Assembly (NCBI GenBank): GCA_002418185.1
Contig: DIDN01000025.1
Coordinates: 1-12,743 of the forward strand
Direction of reading: 5' to 3'
Length of the DNA: 12,743 bases
DNA from: Deltaproteobacteria bacterium UBA5799
GTDB taxonomy: Bacteria > Desulfobacterota > GWC2-55-46
The notes beneath the pieces are model-generated. The model saw only the letters and a program-made list of their open reading frames with translations. It was not told the origin of the DNA and did no database searches. Made by a program: the position numbers and the translations under genes. This document shows, one piece after another, positions 12,467-12,743 of this stretch (the first letter of the stretch is position 1; the number at the start of each line of letters is the position of its first letter).

Positions 12467-12743
12467 GTGAAGGACTTAAGGAAGAAGATAGTAAAGAAGG
12501 CGCGGAGGGTCGTGATAAAGGTGGGGAGCGCTGTAATAGCCGCCCCGCCCGTAGGCGGCCATGACATCTTCGGAAGGCTCGCGTCCGGTATAAAAGAGCT
12601 CAAGTCCTCTGGCAGGGAGGCCGCGGTAGTGAGCTCGGGCGCCATCGCCCTCGGCATGAGGAGCCTCGGCATGAAGGAGAGGCCGGTCGCCATCCCCGAG
12701 CGCCAGGCCGCCGCCGCCGTGGGGCAGGGCTCGCTAATGGCGC
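12467..12743 (+). CDS. proB: Glutamate 5-kinase, N-terminal part (cut by window end)
   Basis: ProB phosphorylates glutamate with ATP in the first step of proline synthesis. The visible 92 residues show the amino-acid kinase fold: VVIKVGSAVI near residue 15, then AAVVSSGAIALGMRSLG, and ERQAAAAVGQGSLMA at the window edge, all in family order. The VGS and SSGAIA stretches form the nucleotide- and substrate-binding site. The start is GTG at 12467, with GGGGAG about 10 bases upstream inside the obgE end. The obgE stop lies 2 bases before it, so translation is probably coupled. The gene continues beyond the window; a C-terminal PUA domain cannot be assessed. Confidence 0.94.
   Translation, partial: MKDLRKKIVKKARRVVIKVGSAVIAAPPVGGHDIFGRLASGIKELKSSGREAAVVSSGAIALGMRSLGMKERPVAIPERQAAAAVGQGSLMA

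Overview
The window reads as chromosomal DNA of a GC-rich Gram-negative bacterium. The gene order rplU-rpmA-(...)-obgE-proB is typical of Deltaproteobacteria/Desulfobacterota and their relatives, but no marker here fixes the taxon and the assignment is inference. All genes were identified from their protein motifs; no rRNA, tRNA or CRISPR array was seen.

Layout. 1-284: non-coding, with a low-complexity GCGAG-rich stretch, a G-quadruplex motif, REP-like hairpin repeats and a strong 13-bp hairpin next to the mazG stop. 285-2433 (minus strand): a compact mobB-mobA-mazG operon, with two molybdenum-cofactor genes (GTP-binding adaptor and guanylyltransferase) followed by the NTP pyrophosphohydrolase MazG. 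2545-3158 (minus): a monocistronic gene for a small secreted glutamine-rich protein with a clear promoter and intrinsic terminator. 3188-4137 (plus): a DUF3108 exported protein whose promoter sits so close to the ATG that the mRNA is probably leaderless. 4093-5320 (minus): an MFS transporter converging on, and overlapping, the DUF3108 gene. 5368-6107 (plus): rplU-rpmA with a near-consensus promoter and a terminator.

6108-11444 is an accessory block between rpmA and obgE, genes that normally sit side by side. It holds a minus-strand operon of two paralogous DUF1538 membrane proteins plus a P-II-like protein, and divergently a plus-strand pair of a YbaL/Kef-type monovalent cation/H+ antiporter with an NAD-binding TrkA-N domain and a double-domain universal stress protein. 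Between the stress gene and obgE lies a degenerate fragment resembling the N-terminus of an IS200-type TnpA. From 11445 the core operon resumes with obgE and the start of proB, which runs off the window.

How they may work together. Characterised DUF1538 pairs (UmpAB of Halomonas) act as two-component Na+(Li+,K+)/H+ antiporters. A P-II-like regulator translationally coupled to such a pair, facing a second antiporter with a nucleotide-sensing domain and an ATP-binding stress protein, suggests a self-contained cation/pH homeostasis module inserted into a core ribosomal/GTPase locus. This functional reading is inference. The DNA directly shows the gene content, orientation, 4-8 bp gene overlaps and the disrupted synteny.
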